Below, piece by piece: positions 24,397 through 32,908 of a stretch of DNA of 64,000 nt. The stretch lies in contig CAZGHN010000006.1 in assembly GCA_964525555.1 (NCBI GenBank), positions 62,001 through 126,000 of the forward strand, written 5' to 3'. Within the stretch, counting starts at the first letter, position 1. Each line of letters opens with the position of its first letter. The DNA is from JAFGHJ01 sp964525555. GTDB taxonomy: Bacteria; Hydrothermota; UBA3072. Below the pieces are notes generated by a model. It was not told where the DNA came from and did no database searches. It saw only the letters and a program-made list of their open reading frames with translations. A program made the position numbers and the translations under genes.

Positions 24397-24975
24397 ATGG
24401 CGCTTATAAATTATTCTTCGAAAGAGATAAATTGTAAAATAGTATATTACGGTCCTGGACTTGGCGGTAAAACTACGAATATCAAACACATATATTCAAA
24501 GGTAAATCCCGATCACAGGGGAAAATTGATGAGTCTCGATACAGAATTGGATAGAACACTTTTCTTTGATTTCTTACCTGTAGATTTGGGTACTGTTAAA
24601 GGTTTCTCAGTCCATTTTCATCTTTACACCGTTCCCGGTCAAGTTTATTATAATGCTTCCAGAAAACTTATATTGAAAGGTGTTGATGGGTTAATCTTTG
24701 TTGCCGATTCCCAGATAGAAAGATTTGAAGATAATATAGATTCGATGGAAAATCTTCACGACAATTTAAACGAATATCATAAGAAAGTTGAAGAGATACC
24801 TTTAGCAATTCAGTATAATAAAAGAGATTTGCCTAATATTGTTTCTCTTAATGAATTGGAAGACGCTTTGAATCCGCGAGGCGTTTTCTTCTGTGAAGGT
24901 GTTGCTGTAGAAGGTATTGGGGTTTTTGAACCTCTTAAAGAAGTTTCTAAAAAAGTCTTAAGAAAACTTAGATAG
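24397..24975 (+). CDS. mglA: Ras-like small GTPase MglA
   Basis: 192 residues. P-loop GPGLGGKTT (about 20-28), switch region with DRTLFFDFLPVDLG, TVPGQVYYNASR (the Walker B region where MglA has TVPGQ in place of DTAGQ), and NKRD for guanine specificity at about 145. All are characteristic of MglA. A hairpin that may end the transcript begins 3 bases after the stop codon. Confidence 0.93.
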   Translation: MALINYSSKEINCKIVYYGPGLGGKTTNIKHIYSKVNPDHRGKLMSLDTELDRTLFFDFLPVDLGTVKGFSVHFHLYTVPGQVYYNASRKLILKGVDGLIFVADSQIERFEDNIDSMENLHDNLNEYHKKVEEIPLAIQYNKRDLPNIVSLNELEDALNPRGVFFCEGVAVEGIGVFEPLKEVSKKVLRKLR

Positions 24976-24977
24976 CT

Positions 24978-25000
24978 TTAACGCGGCACAGCCGCGTTAA
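24978..25000 (+). terminator. Hairpin after mglA, possible terminator
   Basis: TTAACGCGGC-ACA-GCCGCGTTAA, a perfect 10-base stem with a 3-base loop, then TTTTGAATGTTGAATTTT. The T-run is short. It also fits the triloop hairpin family of this window, followed by TTGAATTTT-type text. Confidence 0.65.
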
Positions 25001-25039
25001 TTTTGAATGTTGAATTTTAAATTTTGAATTAGGAATTCC

Positions 25040-25387
25040 TTACAGTTTCTCTTTACTGGTTTTTACTATTGAGGTTAAAATTTTAATAATGTCATCAATT
25101 TCTTTAATATATATTTCAACATCACATTTTACAATTTGAGATCTTTGAATTAATCTTAGCCAATATTTAGTTTCACGAGCTTCTTTTGAAGAAATAGCCA
25201 TTTTGTTTGTAAAGTCCTTTTTGCTCTGAGCCGCAGAAGCTTCTTCGATATTTGCTCCAATACTTGTTCCACTTCTTAGAACTTGCTTGGACAGAACGTA
25301 TTCATTATTTGCAATCATTTGTCTATACAGATCGATTATCTTTAATGCAAAATCAAAACTTTTATCTTTAATTAAATTCTCTTTCAT
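25040..25387 (-). CDS. Four helix bundle protein (S23-like)
   Basis: 115 residues matching the family once named S23 ribosomal-intervening-sequence protein: FALKIIDLYRQM, LSKQVLRSGTSIGANIEEASAAQSKKDF, ISSKEARETKYWLRLI. All alpha. These small proteins are found inside 23S rRNA intervening sequences or alone between genes; no rRNA is near. It is flanked on both sides by TTCAAAATTC text, which fits a mobile or accessory gene. Role unknown. Confidence 0.88.
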   Translation of the reverse strand: MKENLIKDKSFDFALKIIDLYRQMIANNEYVLSKQVLRSGTSIGANIEEASAAQSKKDFTNKMAISSKEARETKYWLRLIQRSQIVKCDVEIYIKEIDDIIKILTSIVKTSKEKL

Positions 25388-25525
25388 TTTGTACCTTTTG
25401 TTAGTTCAGAATTCTAAATTAATAATTCATTACTTTTTTTAAGTTTTTCATTCAAAATTCAAAACTCAAAATTCAAAATTGTCATAGTTCATAATTATTA
25501 TCATTTTTGGATTTCTCTATATACT

Positions 25526-26692
25526 TTAGGTGGACTTAATTAATGGGATTATTTTGTTTTCCAGGATGGCGTCCCAGCTGAAATTATTGATTATTGTTCT
25601 TCTATCTTGTACTATTTTATTATTCTCCAGAAATATATTGATAATTTTTGCTACTTTCTCAGGTTTTTCTTTGATATTAAAAAATATATGAGATTTGAAA
25701 TGTTTTTCAATTTCTTTTAAAGGCGGAATGTCAGAAAGTGCAGCTGGCATTCGGAATAATGAAGCCTCAATGGCCGGTAATCCGAATCCTTCCATTTTGC
25801 TTGTAATAAGAAGAAAATCGCCCAGAAAATAGAAAGCTTGAATGTCTTTAATAGTACAATATTCGGAAAAAAGTATCAATTTAACCCCTTTTTTCTTTGC
25901 TCTTTCTTTAAGTTCGTTTCTATAAGATACGAAAGCAGGATTATGAGGATCGGGTGGGGCGGAGAGAAGTAGCAGCGGGGTTCCTTTTAATTTTGAAGTT
26001 ATATCGATTGCCAGCTCAAAATTTTTTCTTCTGGTAATCCTGGAAGGAAAAACGGCAACGGGATAGTAGGATAGTATTTTTAATTTTTTTGCAGTCTTTT
26101 TCATGTCAGGTGGTAATATTACGTAAGGATCGATCCCATTGTGGATAACCTCTATTTGATTTTTCTTAATATTAAAGAAACTGGATAGTAATTGTTTTCT
26201 GTAATTTGTTATTGTCACCCATTTTATTCCGGGAGTAGCATTGGATATGTATTTGAGTGGAGAATCCCCCGGAGAGGGTAAGTTGTATGTTGGATCGACA
26301 TAAGAGAGATCATGAACCCAGGCTATAGTTTTTATTTCCTTTGACACCTGGATTAAAGCTGCGGTTGCTATTAGATTAAAATGCATTGTAAATATATTGT
26401 GGACTATTAAAATATCGGAACCTTTTAATGCTTTAAGGATTTTCTTTTTTACTTTTTGGACTTCTTCGTTGAAATTTTCCGGTGTTTTACCTTTAAGTAT
26501 TTTTCTGTTCATTTCTTTATAATAAGAAGATTTTAGTTCGGGAATAAATTTATCGGGTTTTCCGTCTCCAGCTATTATATTTACCTTAAAGTTTTTTTCC
26601 TTTAATAATTTTGAGTGAATATCGACGGTTAGTTCTACCCCCCCGATTACCGGCAAGGCAGAATAATGGAGAATGGATACTACTTTCCCCAT
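25526..26692 (-). CDS. GT4 glycosyltransferase, candidate mannosylglucosyl(phospho)glycerate synthase
   Basis: 388 residues of the GT-B fold, family GT4: HYSALPVIGGVELTVD at the N-terminus, VIHNGIDPYVI in the middle, and the donor site SKMEGFGLPAIEASLF (about 305-320) with E-x7-E. It is last in a five-gene minus-strand operon with GpgS-like, GT and phosphatase genes, overlapping its neighbour by 13 bases. In Petrotoga and Thermotoga, GT4 enzymes MggA/MggS add mannose to glucosylglycerate or its phosphate next to gpgS or ggs. That context suggests the same job here; sequence alone does not prove the sugar or acceptor. Confidence 0.8.
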   Translation of the reverse strand: MGKVVSILHYSALPVIGGVELTVDIHSKLLKEKNFKVNIIAGDGKPDKFIPELKSSYYKEMNRKILKGKTPENFNEEVQKVKKKILKALKGSDILIVHNIFTMHFNLIATAALIQVSKEIKTIAWVHDLSYVDPTYNLPSPGDSPLKYISNATPGIKWVTITNYRKQLLSSFFNIKKNQIEVIHNGIDPYVILPPDMKKTAKKLKILSYYPVAVFPSRITRRKNFELAIDITSKLKGTPLLLLSAPPDPHNPAFVSYRNELKERAKKKGVKLILFSEYCTIKDIQAFYFLGDFLLITSKMEGFGLPAIEASLFRMPAALSDIPPLKEIEKHFKSHIFFNIKEKPEKVAKIINIFLENNKIVQDRRTIINNFSWDAILENKIIPLIKST

Positions 26693-27909
26693 TTTTCAAG
26701 AAGATAGGATTTGTTCTCTTCGAAAGTAAGTGCAGCCTCTTCAATAAGATTTTCGAATTCGTCATTTTTCATTTTTATTGACGATTCGTAAAGAGAAGCC
26801 ACTCTTAAATTATACAAAGGAAGCAGTGTGCTTATCAGTTTTGCGTGATGCCTTTTACAATGATGGAAAGCCGAGGCGAAATCATAAACAATTTTTGCCC
26901 AATTTTCATGATTAAGTAGAGAGTAATCTTTTTCTTTAGAAATTGTTTTTAAGAGTCTAAAAGAACGTTGGTTGAGGATATCATTCCATAATGAATGGAA
27001 ATTTTTCCATCCTGATTTAAATGATTCGGCAAGGGAATTGAGGTCTATATCAAATTCTTCGGGTTCTAGTCCTATTTCTTCTCCTAGTATATCTACCTCT
27101 TCGGAGCCTTTTATTTTTTTCCATAAATCTTCAAAATCTCCCATCAGTTCAAAGGTTGTGATGACGACCTGAAGAAACATCGGTCCCAGCTGTTTTGATG
27201 GATCTTTTGCTTCGTGAAGTTTGGCTCCAAGTCTGGTTTGCCCCAATTTAAATCCGTTTTTGACAGCTGTTGTGGTTATCCAAGTATCGATACCGAATTT
27301 TGCTACCTCCGTATCCCATCGTTTATCTTGCAATAAAGAGTTTACAAGATTAGCTGAAAATCCAAAATCCCCTCCTATAGGCTGTCTGACTCTTTTTCCC
27401 CATATTGCTCGTATCAACATATAAGCAATATTGTTTGTAATTGTAGCATCGTATTTATATCTTTTATAATATGGAGCTATATAATCATAATCATCATTTA
27501 TTATTGGGCTGATGAGATTTTTCATCCATTTTGGTCCAATGGAGCGTAGGTCTGAATCTACCATAAGTGTTGCTTTGGCGTCAAGAAATTCCGCAGCTTC
27601 AAGGATACCCCTTACAGCCGAACCCTTTCCGGGGTAACCTCTATATATGCTTACCGCTTTTTCAATGTAAGGAGGTAGTTCCGTGTTTTTTGCTACCTCT
27701 CTGGTGTCATCGACAGAACCACCGTCCGTAACCAGTATCAAACTCTTGAAGTCCTTCCAGTATTGGACTAATCCTTCTCCTATTTGTTTCATTACGAAGT
27801 CTATAGTATCATCAACATTGTAAGAAGGAATACCGACTAATATATCAACTGATTTTATATCTTCGAGTCTTTTTCTTAAGTCGTCTCGTATTGCCGTTAT
27901 GAGTTTCAT
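26680..27909 (-). CDS. GT-A glycosyltransferase, candidate glucosylglycerate synthase
   Basis: 409 residues. N-terminal GT-A domain: DILVGIPSYNVDDTIDFV (about 23-40), VTDGGSVDDTREVA, GKGSAVRGILEAAEFLDA, and MVDSDLRSIGPKW as metal-binding DxD (about 117-120); later RQPIGGDFGFS and a C-terminal helical part. It resembles the glucosylglycerate synthase (Ggs) type and related GT2/GT81 enzymes. It lies 1 base after the GpgS-like gene and overlaps the GT4 gene. Having both a GpgS-like and a Ggs-like enzyme would parallel the two routes described in Petrotoga. The exact donor is unknown. Confidence 0.7.
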   Translation of the reverse strand: MKLITAIRDDLRKRLEDIKSVDILVGIPSYNVDDTIDFVMKQIGEGLVQYWKDFKSLILVTDGGSVDDTREVAKNTELPPYIEKAVSIYRGYPGKGSAVRGILEAAEFLDAKATLMVDSDLRSIGPKWMKNLISPIINDDYDYIAPYYKRYKYDATITNNIAYMLIRAIWGKRVRQPIGGDFGFSANLVNSLLQDKRWDTEVAKFGIDTWITTTAVKNGFKLGQTRLGAKLHEAKDPSKQLGPMFLQVVITTFELMGDFEDLWKKIKGSEEVDILGEEIGLEPEEFDIDLNSLAESFKSGWKNFHSLWNDILNQRSFRLLKTISKEKDYSLLNHENWAKIVYDFASAFHHCKRHHAKLISTLLPLYNLRVASLYESSIKMKNDEFENLIEEAALTFEENKSYLLEKWGK

Positions 27910-27910
27910 T

Positions 27911-29125
27911 CTACCTCCCGTTGAATTTATCGACTATATCAGGTATTCTCGAATTTAATAAATCGGGCATTGCAGAATCTATTCTTCCCCATGTAGGTAT
28001 TAAATGAGAACCCAGAGGGTGTTTGTTAAACTCTGATGCTGCTATGTCAAATGCCGTAGTGAACTTTTCAATTGCGATTATCTCTCTGTTTCTATCATAC
28101 TTGAGACCGTTTATTAAAGCTAAATTCTTGTATTTTTCTACAAATTCCATGGCGTAATCATAATATGTTATTTTAAGAGTTCGTATCGTCTCAGAGGAGA
28201 AAATTATTCCATCTTGAGAGAGTACTCTGAAAAACGTTCGTGCAATATCTATTGCCATTCTCATTATTCCCGATGTGATATTATCGGCATCGAATTCTTG
28301 ATGTTTGTGGTCATATCTGTCTATTAAATCGACCTGACAAATGCTGGATAGATCCAGATTAGTGTAAATTTCACGCAATAGACCTATCTCTAGGCCCCAG
28401 TCTGAGGAAAAACGAACTCTTCGTGTTAGTTCCGTTGTCATTGCTACTTCTCCGGAAAGAGGATAGCGGAATGATTCGAGATAATCGAAAAACTCCCTGT
28501 TGCCGAAGATTTTCTTGAGTGCTTTTAAGAGTGGGGAAAAGAAAAGACGAACTGCTCTTCCGTGTAATACATCTGCAAATCTTGCGTAATAACCTTTTGC
28601 AAAATCGTAATTGAGACGTTTGGAAAGAACGGGATAGGTAAGGCGCGCTAGAATATCTCTTGAGTATGAACGTATGTCGCAATCATGCAGGGTTACCATA
28701 TAAACTTCGCCTTTAGCCAGAATATATCCCATTGCCATCCAAACCCCTCTTCCTTTCCCTCTTTTACCGGGGTCAAGATCATCTTTCTTAAGCCTTTTGT
28801 AAATATCTTGAATTTGCGGAGAATCATTCCAGATAATGGTTGTTTTTGTCGGTATTTTAGAGAAAAATTTTCTTGCATGGTTAAACTGGGCCTTGTTTGC
28901 CTTATCGAGAGAAACTACTACTTCGTGTATATAATCAGCTTTTTTTAATTGTTCCACAATTCCGGGAAGGCCTTTACCTTCGAGTTCCATGTAAAGAGAA
29001 GGCAGTAGAAGGGCAAATTTTCTTTCTTTAGAAATTTCTCGTACGCTGTTTTCTATTTTTTCAAGAGAATAGCTGGGTAATTTATGTAATGTTGTAATAA
29101 TGCCATTTTGAAAAAAATCAGACAT
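27911..29125 (-). CDS. gpgS: Glucosyl-3-phosphoglycerate synthase (GT81-like)
   Basis: 404 residues. Diagnostic features of GpgS enzymes: FALLLPSLYMELEG, RGKGRGVWMAMGY, TLHDCDIRSYSRDI (metal-binding DCD), FAKGYYAR, LHGRAVRLFFSPLL, FRYPLSGEVAM, SDWGLEIGLL and VDLIDRYDHKHQ. It should transfer glucose from a nucleotide sugar to 3-phosphoglycerate, the first step to glucosylglycerate. The start overlaps the phosphatase gene by 8 bases. A mannosyl donor (MpgS-like activity) is a less likely alternative. Confidence 0.83.
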   Translation of the reverse strand: MSDFFQNGIITTLHKLPSYSLEKIENSVREISKERKFALLLPSLYMELEGKGLPGIVEQLKKADYIHEVVVSLDKANKAQFNHARKFFSKIPTKTTIIWNDSPQIQDIYKRLKKDDLDPGKRGKGRGVWMAMGYILAKGEVYMVTLHDCDIRSYSRDILARLTYPVLSKRLNYDFAKGYYARFADVLHGRAVRLFFSPLLKALKKIFGNREFFDYLESFRYPLSGEVAMTTELTRRVRFSSDWGLEIGLLREIYTNLDLSSICQVDLIDRYDHKHQEFDADNITSGIMRMAIDIARTFFRVLSQDGIIFSSETIRTLKITYYDYAMEFVEKYKNLALINGLKYDRNREIIAIEKFTTAFDIAASEFNKHPLGSHLIPTWGRIDSAMPDLLNSRIPDIVDKFNGR

Positions 29126-29840
29126 ATTTCTCCTCCAGTACTTTTTCTACTACTTGTTTCCATACAAGCGGGCCAAAATCTTCGAAGCTTTTATATTTAG
29201 AGTTTTTTATATTGTTTTTACTATTCAATAATATCGGATAATCGCATTCATCCAGCATGGAATAATCGTTTGGAGAGTCTCCGATGCCGACTGAATATCC
29301 TTTCTTTTTTTTCTTAATTACCTTAACCGCTTTGCCTTTTGATGTTCCTCTGTATAATTGATAAAATTTCCCTCCCCAGTGAAGTGTGTAACCAAGTGAT
29401 TTCAGCTCTTCGATGAATTCTTGATTTTCAGCGTTGAGAAATCGGAAAGGTTCTGAAAAATTTCTGTTTTTGGCGAGCGGTATCAAATGTTCGGGCAAAC
29501 CGGTAAGTTCATGAATTTTTTCTTCAATCATTTCAGAAAATATCTCTATTCTTATATTATGTTCTTTTGCAATATGAAGTAAATCATTTTTTATCCCTGT
29601 AGACTTTGTCCCTAATTCGTTTTTCTTGCCATCGATAACTACAAGTCCTCCGTTTTCGGCAGCATAGGGTCCTGTGAAGTTCATTTCTTTTAGGAAATAA
29701 TCTATTTCTGAGGATGTTTTGCTTGAGATAATAGATATTATGATTCCTTTATCAATTAAAGTATGTATAAAATCACGAATAGGAATCGCTGAAAATGTAG
29801 AATCCAGAAGGCAGTTGTCAAGATCTGTGAAAATTATCAT
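29118..29840 (-). CDS. HAD phosphatase, mannosyl/glucosyl-3-phosphoglycerate phosphatase type
   Basis: 240 residues. HAD motifs: FTDLDNCLLD (nucleophile Asp and acid Asp at about 5 and 7), ISSKTSSEI (motif II), SKGKAVKVI lysine region, and GIGDSPNDYSML (motif IV). The C2 cap phrases AAENGGLVV and LYRGTSKG are typical of MpgP-like enzymes, which remove phosphate from mannosyl- or glucosyl-3-phosphoglycerate. It sits directly before gpgS and overlaps purB by 4 bases (ATGA), so the pathway genes are translationally coupled to purB. Confidence 0.85.
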   Translation of the reverse strand: MIIFTDLDNCLLDSTFSAIPIRDFIHTLIDKGIIISIISSKTSSEIDYFLKEMNFTGPYAAENGGLVVIDGKKNELGTKSTGIKNDLLHIAKEHNIRIEIFSEMIEEKIHELTGLPEHLIPLAKNRNFSEPFRFLNAENQEFIEELKSLGYTLHWGGKFYQLYRGTSKGKAVKVIKKKKKGYSVGIGDSPNDYSMLDECDYPILLNSKNNIKNSKYKSFEDFGPLVWKQVVEKVLEEKYV

Positions 29841-31126
29841 TCAAGTACTCGTTTGAATATTTTTTCTTCATTTTTCAGATAACTTTTTGGATCGAACAGA
29901 TTTTCCAGTTCCTCTTTGCTAATATATTTTTTAGCTCGTTTATCATTTTCTATTTTTTTCTTGAAATTACCACCCTTTTGCCAGACTTCCATTGCATTTT
30001 CCTGCACGATGTTGTAGGCTTCGTCTCTTTTAACCCCTTTATCAAGTAGGGTTATAAGCACTCTTTGAGAAAAAACGAGGCCGTTTGTTAACCAGATGTT
30101 TTTTTCTATGTTGTCTTTGTATATATTTATATCCTTAACTACGAAAGAAAGCTTCTTAAGCATATAAACTGTAAGCATTATGGCATCGGGAAAGTATATC
30201 CTTTCCGTGGAAGAGTGTGAAATGTCTCGCTCATTCCACAAAATTATATTTTCTAAAGCGGTTATTAAGTATGAACGAAGCAGGCGACTCATTCCGGATA
30301 GGCGTTCGCAAAGTATAGGGTTTCTCTTATGCGGCATTGCAGATGAGCCTTTCTGTCCTTTTTTGAAAGGTTCTTCTAATTCTCTTATTTCTGTCCGCTG
30401 CATATGACGTATTTCATGTGCTATGTGTTCTATTGTTGTTCCTATGGTAGACAATGCAAATATGTATTCTGCGTACCTGTCTCGCGGAACTATTTGTGTT
30501 GAAATAGGTTCCGGTTTTAAGTTTAGTTTTTTAAGAGCAAGTGCTTCTACTTCTGGATCAAGATGAGCAAAATTACCCATTGCGCCGGAAATTTTTCCGT
30601 ATTCAGTTTCTTTCGAAGCTGTTTCAAAACGCTTATTTGCTCTTTTCATTTCCGAATACCAGGATAGAAACTTGAGTCCAAGGGATGTAGGTTCTCCGTG
30701 GATACCATGGGTTCTCCCTACTATTGGTATTCCCTTACATTCGAGGGCTTTCTCTTTTAATAACTGAAGTATGTTTTTTATCTCCTTCTTTATAATTTTA
30801 GAACACTCTTTAACCTGAAGAGCGAAAGAGGTATCTACTATATCGGACGATGTTAGACCCTGGTGAAAAAAGCGTGTTGAATCTCCGCCTTTTTCTCCGA
30901 CTGCCGTGATGAAAGATACGACATCATGTCTGGTCTCCTTTTCGATTTCTTTTATCCTTTCAGTAGAAACTTCGATTCCTTCTAATGATTTAGCTGTTCC
31001 GGAAGGTATTTGTCCCAGTTCTTCACGGGCGGAAAGAACGGCAAGTTCGACTTCAAACCACTTTTTGAATTTATTGTCATCCGACCAGATTTTGTCGATT
31101 TCTTCAATCGTATATCTTGGAATCAT
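29837..31126 (-). CDS. purB: Adenylosuccinate lyase
   Basis: 429 residues of the fumarase/aspartase superfamily. Signature GSSAMPHKRNPI (about 260-271), GRTHGIHGEPTSLGLKFL (catalytic His region), TSSDIVDTSFAL, and short C-terminus of the PurB type. It catalyses two steps, in IMP formation and in AMP formation. First gene of a five-gene operon that continues into compatible-solute genes. Driven by a consensus promoter (31168-31195) with AAGGAGGG before the ATG. Confidence 0.95.
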   Translation of the reverse strand: MIPRYTIEEIDKIWSDDNKFKKWFEVELAVLSAREELGQIPSGTAKSLEGIEVSTERIKEIEKETRHDVVSFITAVGEKGGDSTRFFHQGLTSSDIVDTSFALQVKECSKIIKKEIKNILQLLKEKALECKGIPIVGRTHGIHGEPTSLGLKFLSWYSEMKRANKRFETASKETEYGKISGAMGNFAHLDPEVEALALKKLNLKPEPISTQIVPRDRYAEYIFALSTIGTTIEHIAHEIRHMQRTEIRELEEPFKKGQKGSSAMPHKRNPILCERLSGMSRLLRSYLITALENIILWNERDISHSSTERIYFPDAIMLTVYMLKKLSFVVKDINIYKDNIEKNIWLTNGLVFSQRVLITLLDKGVKRDEAYNIVQENAMEVWQKGGNFKKKIENDKRAKKYISKEELENLFDPKSYLKNEEKIFKRVLE

Positions 31127-31167
31127 TAAGCCCTCCTTAATATTTATGCTGTTTTTTCAGCTTTTAG

Positions 31168-31195
31168 ATTATAAAAGTATATTTTGTAATGTCAA
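31168..31195 (-). promoter_or_regulatory. Consensus promoter of the purB operon
   Basis: Minus strand: TTGACA (31190-31195), 16 bases, TATAAT (31168-31173). Both hexamers are perfect. The leader contains AAAAGCTGAAAAAACAGC, a weak hairpin. Confidence 0.8.
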
Positions 31196-31253
31196 GTCCG
31201 AAAGAAGTTTGGGCCTTTGGTGTTTGCTCTCGCATTGTGATTGTAATAACCCC

Positions 31254-31281
31254 TTGACAAGGTTTGAAAAATCAGTATTAT
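31254..31281 (+). promoter_or_regulatory. Promoter of the 31292 gene, nearly leaderless
   Basis: TTGACA (31254-31259), 16 bases, TATTAT (31276-31281), then 10 bases to the ATG, predicting a leader of about 4 bases. A perfect TATAAT also lies at 31283-31288, but its spacer of 23 bases is too long. Confidence 0.6.
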
Positions 31282-31291
31282 TTATAATACT

Positions 31292-32908
31292 ATGAAGAAA
31301 ATTATAGAATATTTAAGTATAATTATAATAATTTTTTCATTTTTAATAGTTCCTAATTTTTATGCCCAGAGTTGTAGTTGGAGAAATTATATAGATCTTC
31401 CAAGTGCAAATATTACAGACGGTTTTTTTGTTAATCTTAATAGTGGTTATGCCCTCGCAAGTGACGTAGAGAAGAATTTTGATGTAAACGGTTCCATTGA
31501 ATACGGTATTGCAGGTTTTATTGCAGGTATAAAAATCTATACAGAGAAAACATTTTGTCTTGATTTAGGATATCAATTTATGGATGAGAGCGGAGGTTTT
31601 CCGAGTTTAGCAATTGGAGTTGAAAATATTACAAATAACAAATTTGTATCTCCTCTTGGAGATTCAGGTATGGTTGACGAAGTATATGCTTCCAGGCCTC
31701 CGGAGGTTGCTTCTGCTTATCTGGTTGCTACAAAAAGTTTTGGTAGTAACTTTGAAATGACTTTTGGTTTAGGACGAGGAAGATTTGTAGGTTACGGTCC
31801 TCGAAGTAAGTATTTAAACTTTGATGCCTTTTCCGATGAAAAGCACCCGGATTTTATGTTTGGGCTTTTTACCGGTATGAAGTTTTCTTTACCTGTTGGA
31901 GTTTCATTCATTATTGAAACTGATGGTAGGGACGCTAATGTAGGTTTGGGATATGAATCGGGTATATGGAAGAGTACTTTGAGTCTCGATAAATTCGAAC
32001 ACCTATTTGCCAGCGATGGAAATCCGTTGATAAATGCGCCATGGGTGAGTTTATCTTTGTCGATTAATCCCGTTGGAGGTGGAGGGAAGAAGTCTCGGTC
32101 TACCGGAACATTAAGAATAGCTTTAAAGGATAAAGGTACCGGAAATCCTATTCAGGGTAAAATCATTGTGTCTCAAGGTAATGTTGAAAGGACTTTTGAA
32201 GTTTCGACTACACAGAAAAGAGTGCTTCAATTGAAAGCCGGTGTTTATAAAATAACTGTTTTTTCTGCAGGATATAAAATGAAAACAGCAAATATCCCGG
32301 TCAAAGCCGGGAAAGACATGGAATTTGATATTAGTTTATCAAAAGTTATAAATCCTGCAGTGAAACAATCCATGGATTTAACAAAAGCAGCAGCATTTGA
32401 TTATAAATATGGTCGGTTTAAGGAAGCAAAACAAAAACTTGAAGAAGCATTGACTTTATATCCCAATAATAAAAAAGCACAGAAAGGTTTACAATTGATT
32501 GATAAAGCCTTTGCAGATAATGTTAGTTCCTTGAAGAGTAAGGCAAGAGCTCGTGAGTCTGCCGGAGATATAAAAGGTGCGATAGCATTGTGGCAGGAAG
32601 TTGTTGCATGGGAGAAAGACCCGTCCGCAACACAGAAACATATACAATCTTTGAGAAATAAATTAGCCGCTGCGAGTAGAAAAAAACCGGTTAGAAGAAC
32701 TACTACTTCTAAGGTTACAAGGAGGGCTCCGGCAAAAAAGAAGCCTTCTCTGTCAAAACAACAAATAACAGACCTTTATACTAAAGGTCTTAGTGCTTAT
32801 TTTGACGGTAATTATAAAGAAGCAATAAAATATTTTCAACAAGTGCTTAGCGCAGATCCTTCTCACGCACAAGCTAAGCGTTATCTGGGAGAAGCCAAGA
32901 AACATTAA
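31292..32908 (+). CDS. Envelope protein with beta-barrel-like N-terminus, PEGA-like domain and TPR repeats
   Basis: 538 residues. Signal peptide (IIIIIFSFLIVPNFYAQS). Residues about 30-265 are rich in alternating aromatic and glycine strands (FEMTFGLGRGRFVGYG, VGVSFIIETDGRDANVGLGY), like the YjbH-type outer-membrane barrel. Residues about 275-350 look like a PEGA or carboxypeptidase-regulatory-like beta sandwich. The rest holds TPR units (YKYGRFKEAKQKLEEALTLYPNN; YFDGNYKEAIKYFQQVLSADPSHAQA) separated by a Lys/Arg-rich linker that could contact peptidoglycan. No Shine-Dalgarno site. The stop overlaps the purM start (TAATG). Confidence 0.72.
   Translation: MKKIIEYLSIIIIIFSFLIVPNFYAQSCSWRNYIDLPSANITDGFFVNLNSGYALASDVEKNFDVNGSIEYGIAGFIAGIKIYTEKTFCLDLGYQFMDESGGFPSLAIGVENITNNKFVSPLGDSGMVDEVYASRPPEVASAYLVATKSFGSNFEMTFGLGRGRFVGYGPRSKYLNFDAFSDEKHPDFMFGLFTGMKFSLPVGVSFIIETDGRDANVGLGYESGIWKSTLSLDKFEHLFASDGNPLINAPWVSLSLSINPVGGGGKKSRSTGTLRIALKDKGTGNPIQGKIIVSQGNVERTFEVSTTQKRVLQLKAGVYKITVFSAGYKMKTANIPVKAGKDMEFDISLSKVINPAVKQSMDLTKAAAFDYKYGRFKEAKQKLEEALTLYPNNKKAQKGLQLIDKAFADNVSSLKSKARARESAGDIKGAIALWQEVVAWEKDPSATQKHIQSLRNKLAAASRKKPVRRTTTSKVTRRAPAKKKPSLSKQQITDLYTKGLSAYFDGNYKEAIKYFQQVLSADPSHAQAKRYLGEAKKH

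Noticed and set aside
25040..25387. A 23S rRNA intervening sequence, because the four helix bundle protein is named after one
   Set aside because: No rRNA sequence is found on either side; such genes also occur alone.
31254..31288. A TTGACA and perfect TATAAT separated by 23 bases, also seen in the dispersed repeat
   Set aside because: The spacer is too long for sigma-70. A TATTAT or TAAATT box with a 16-base spacer exists at each site and agrees with the other promoters.
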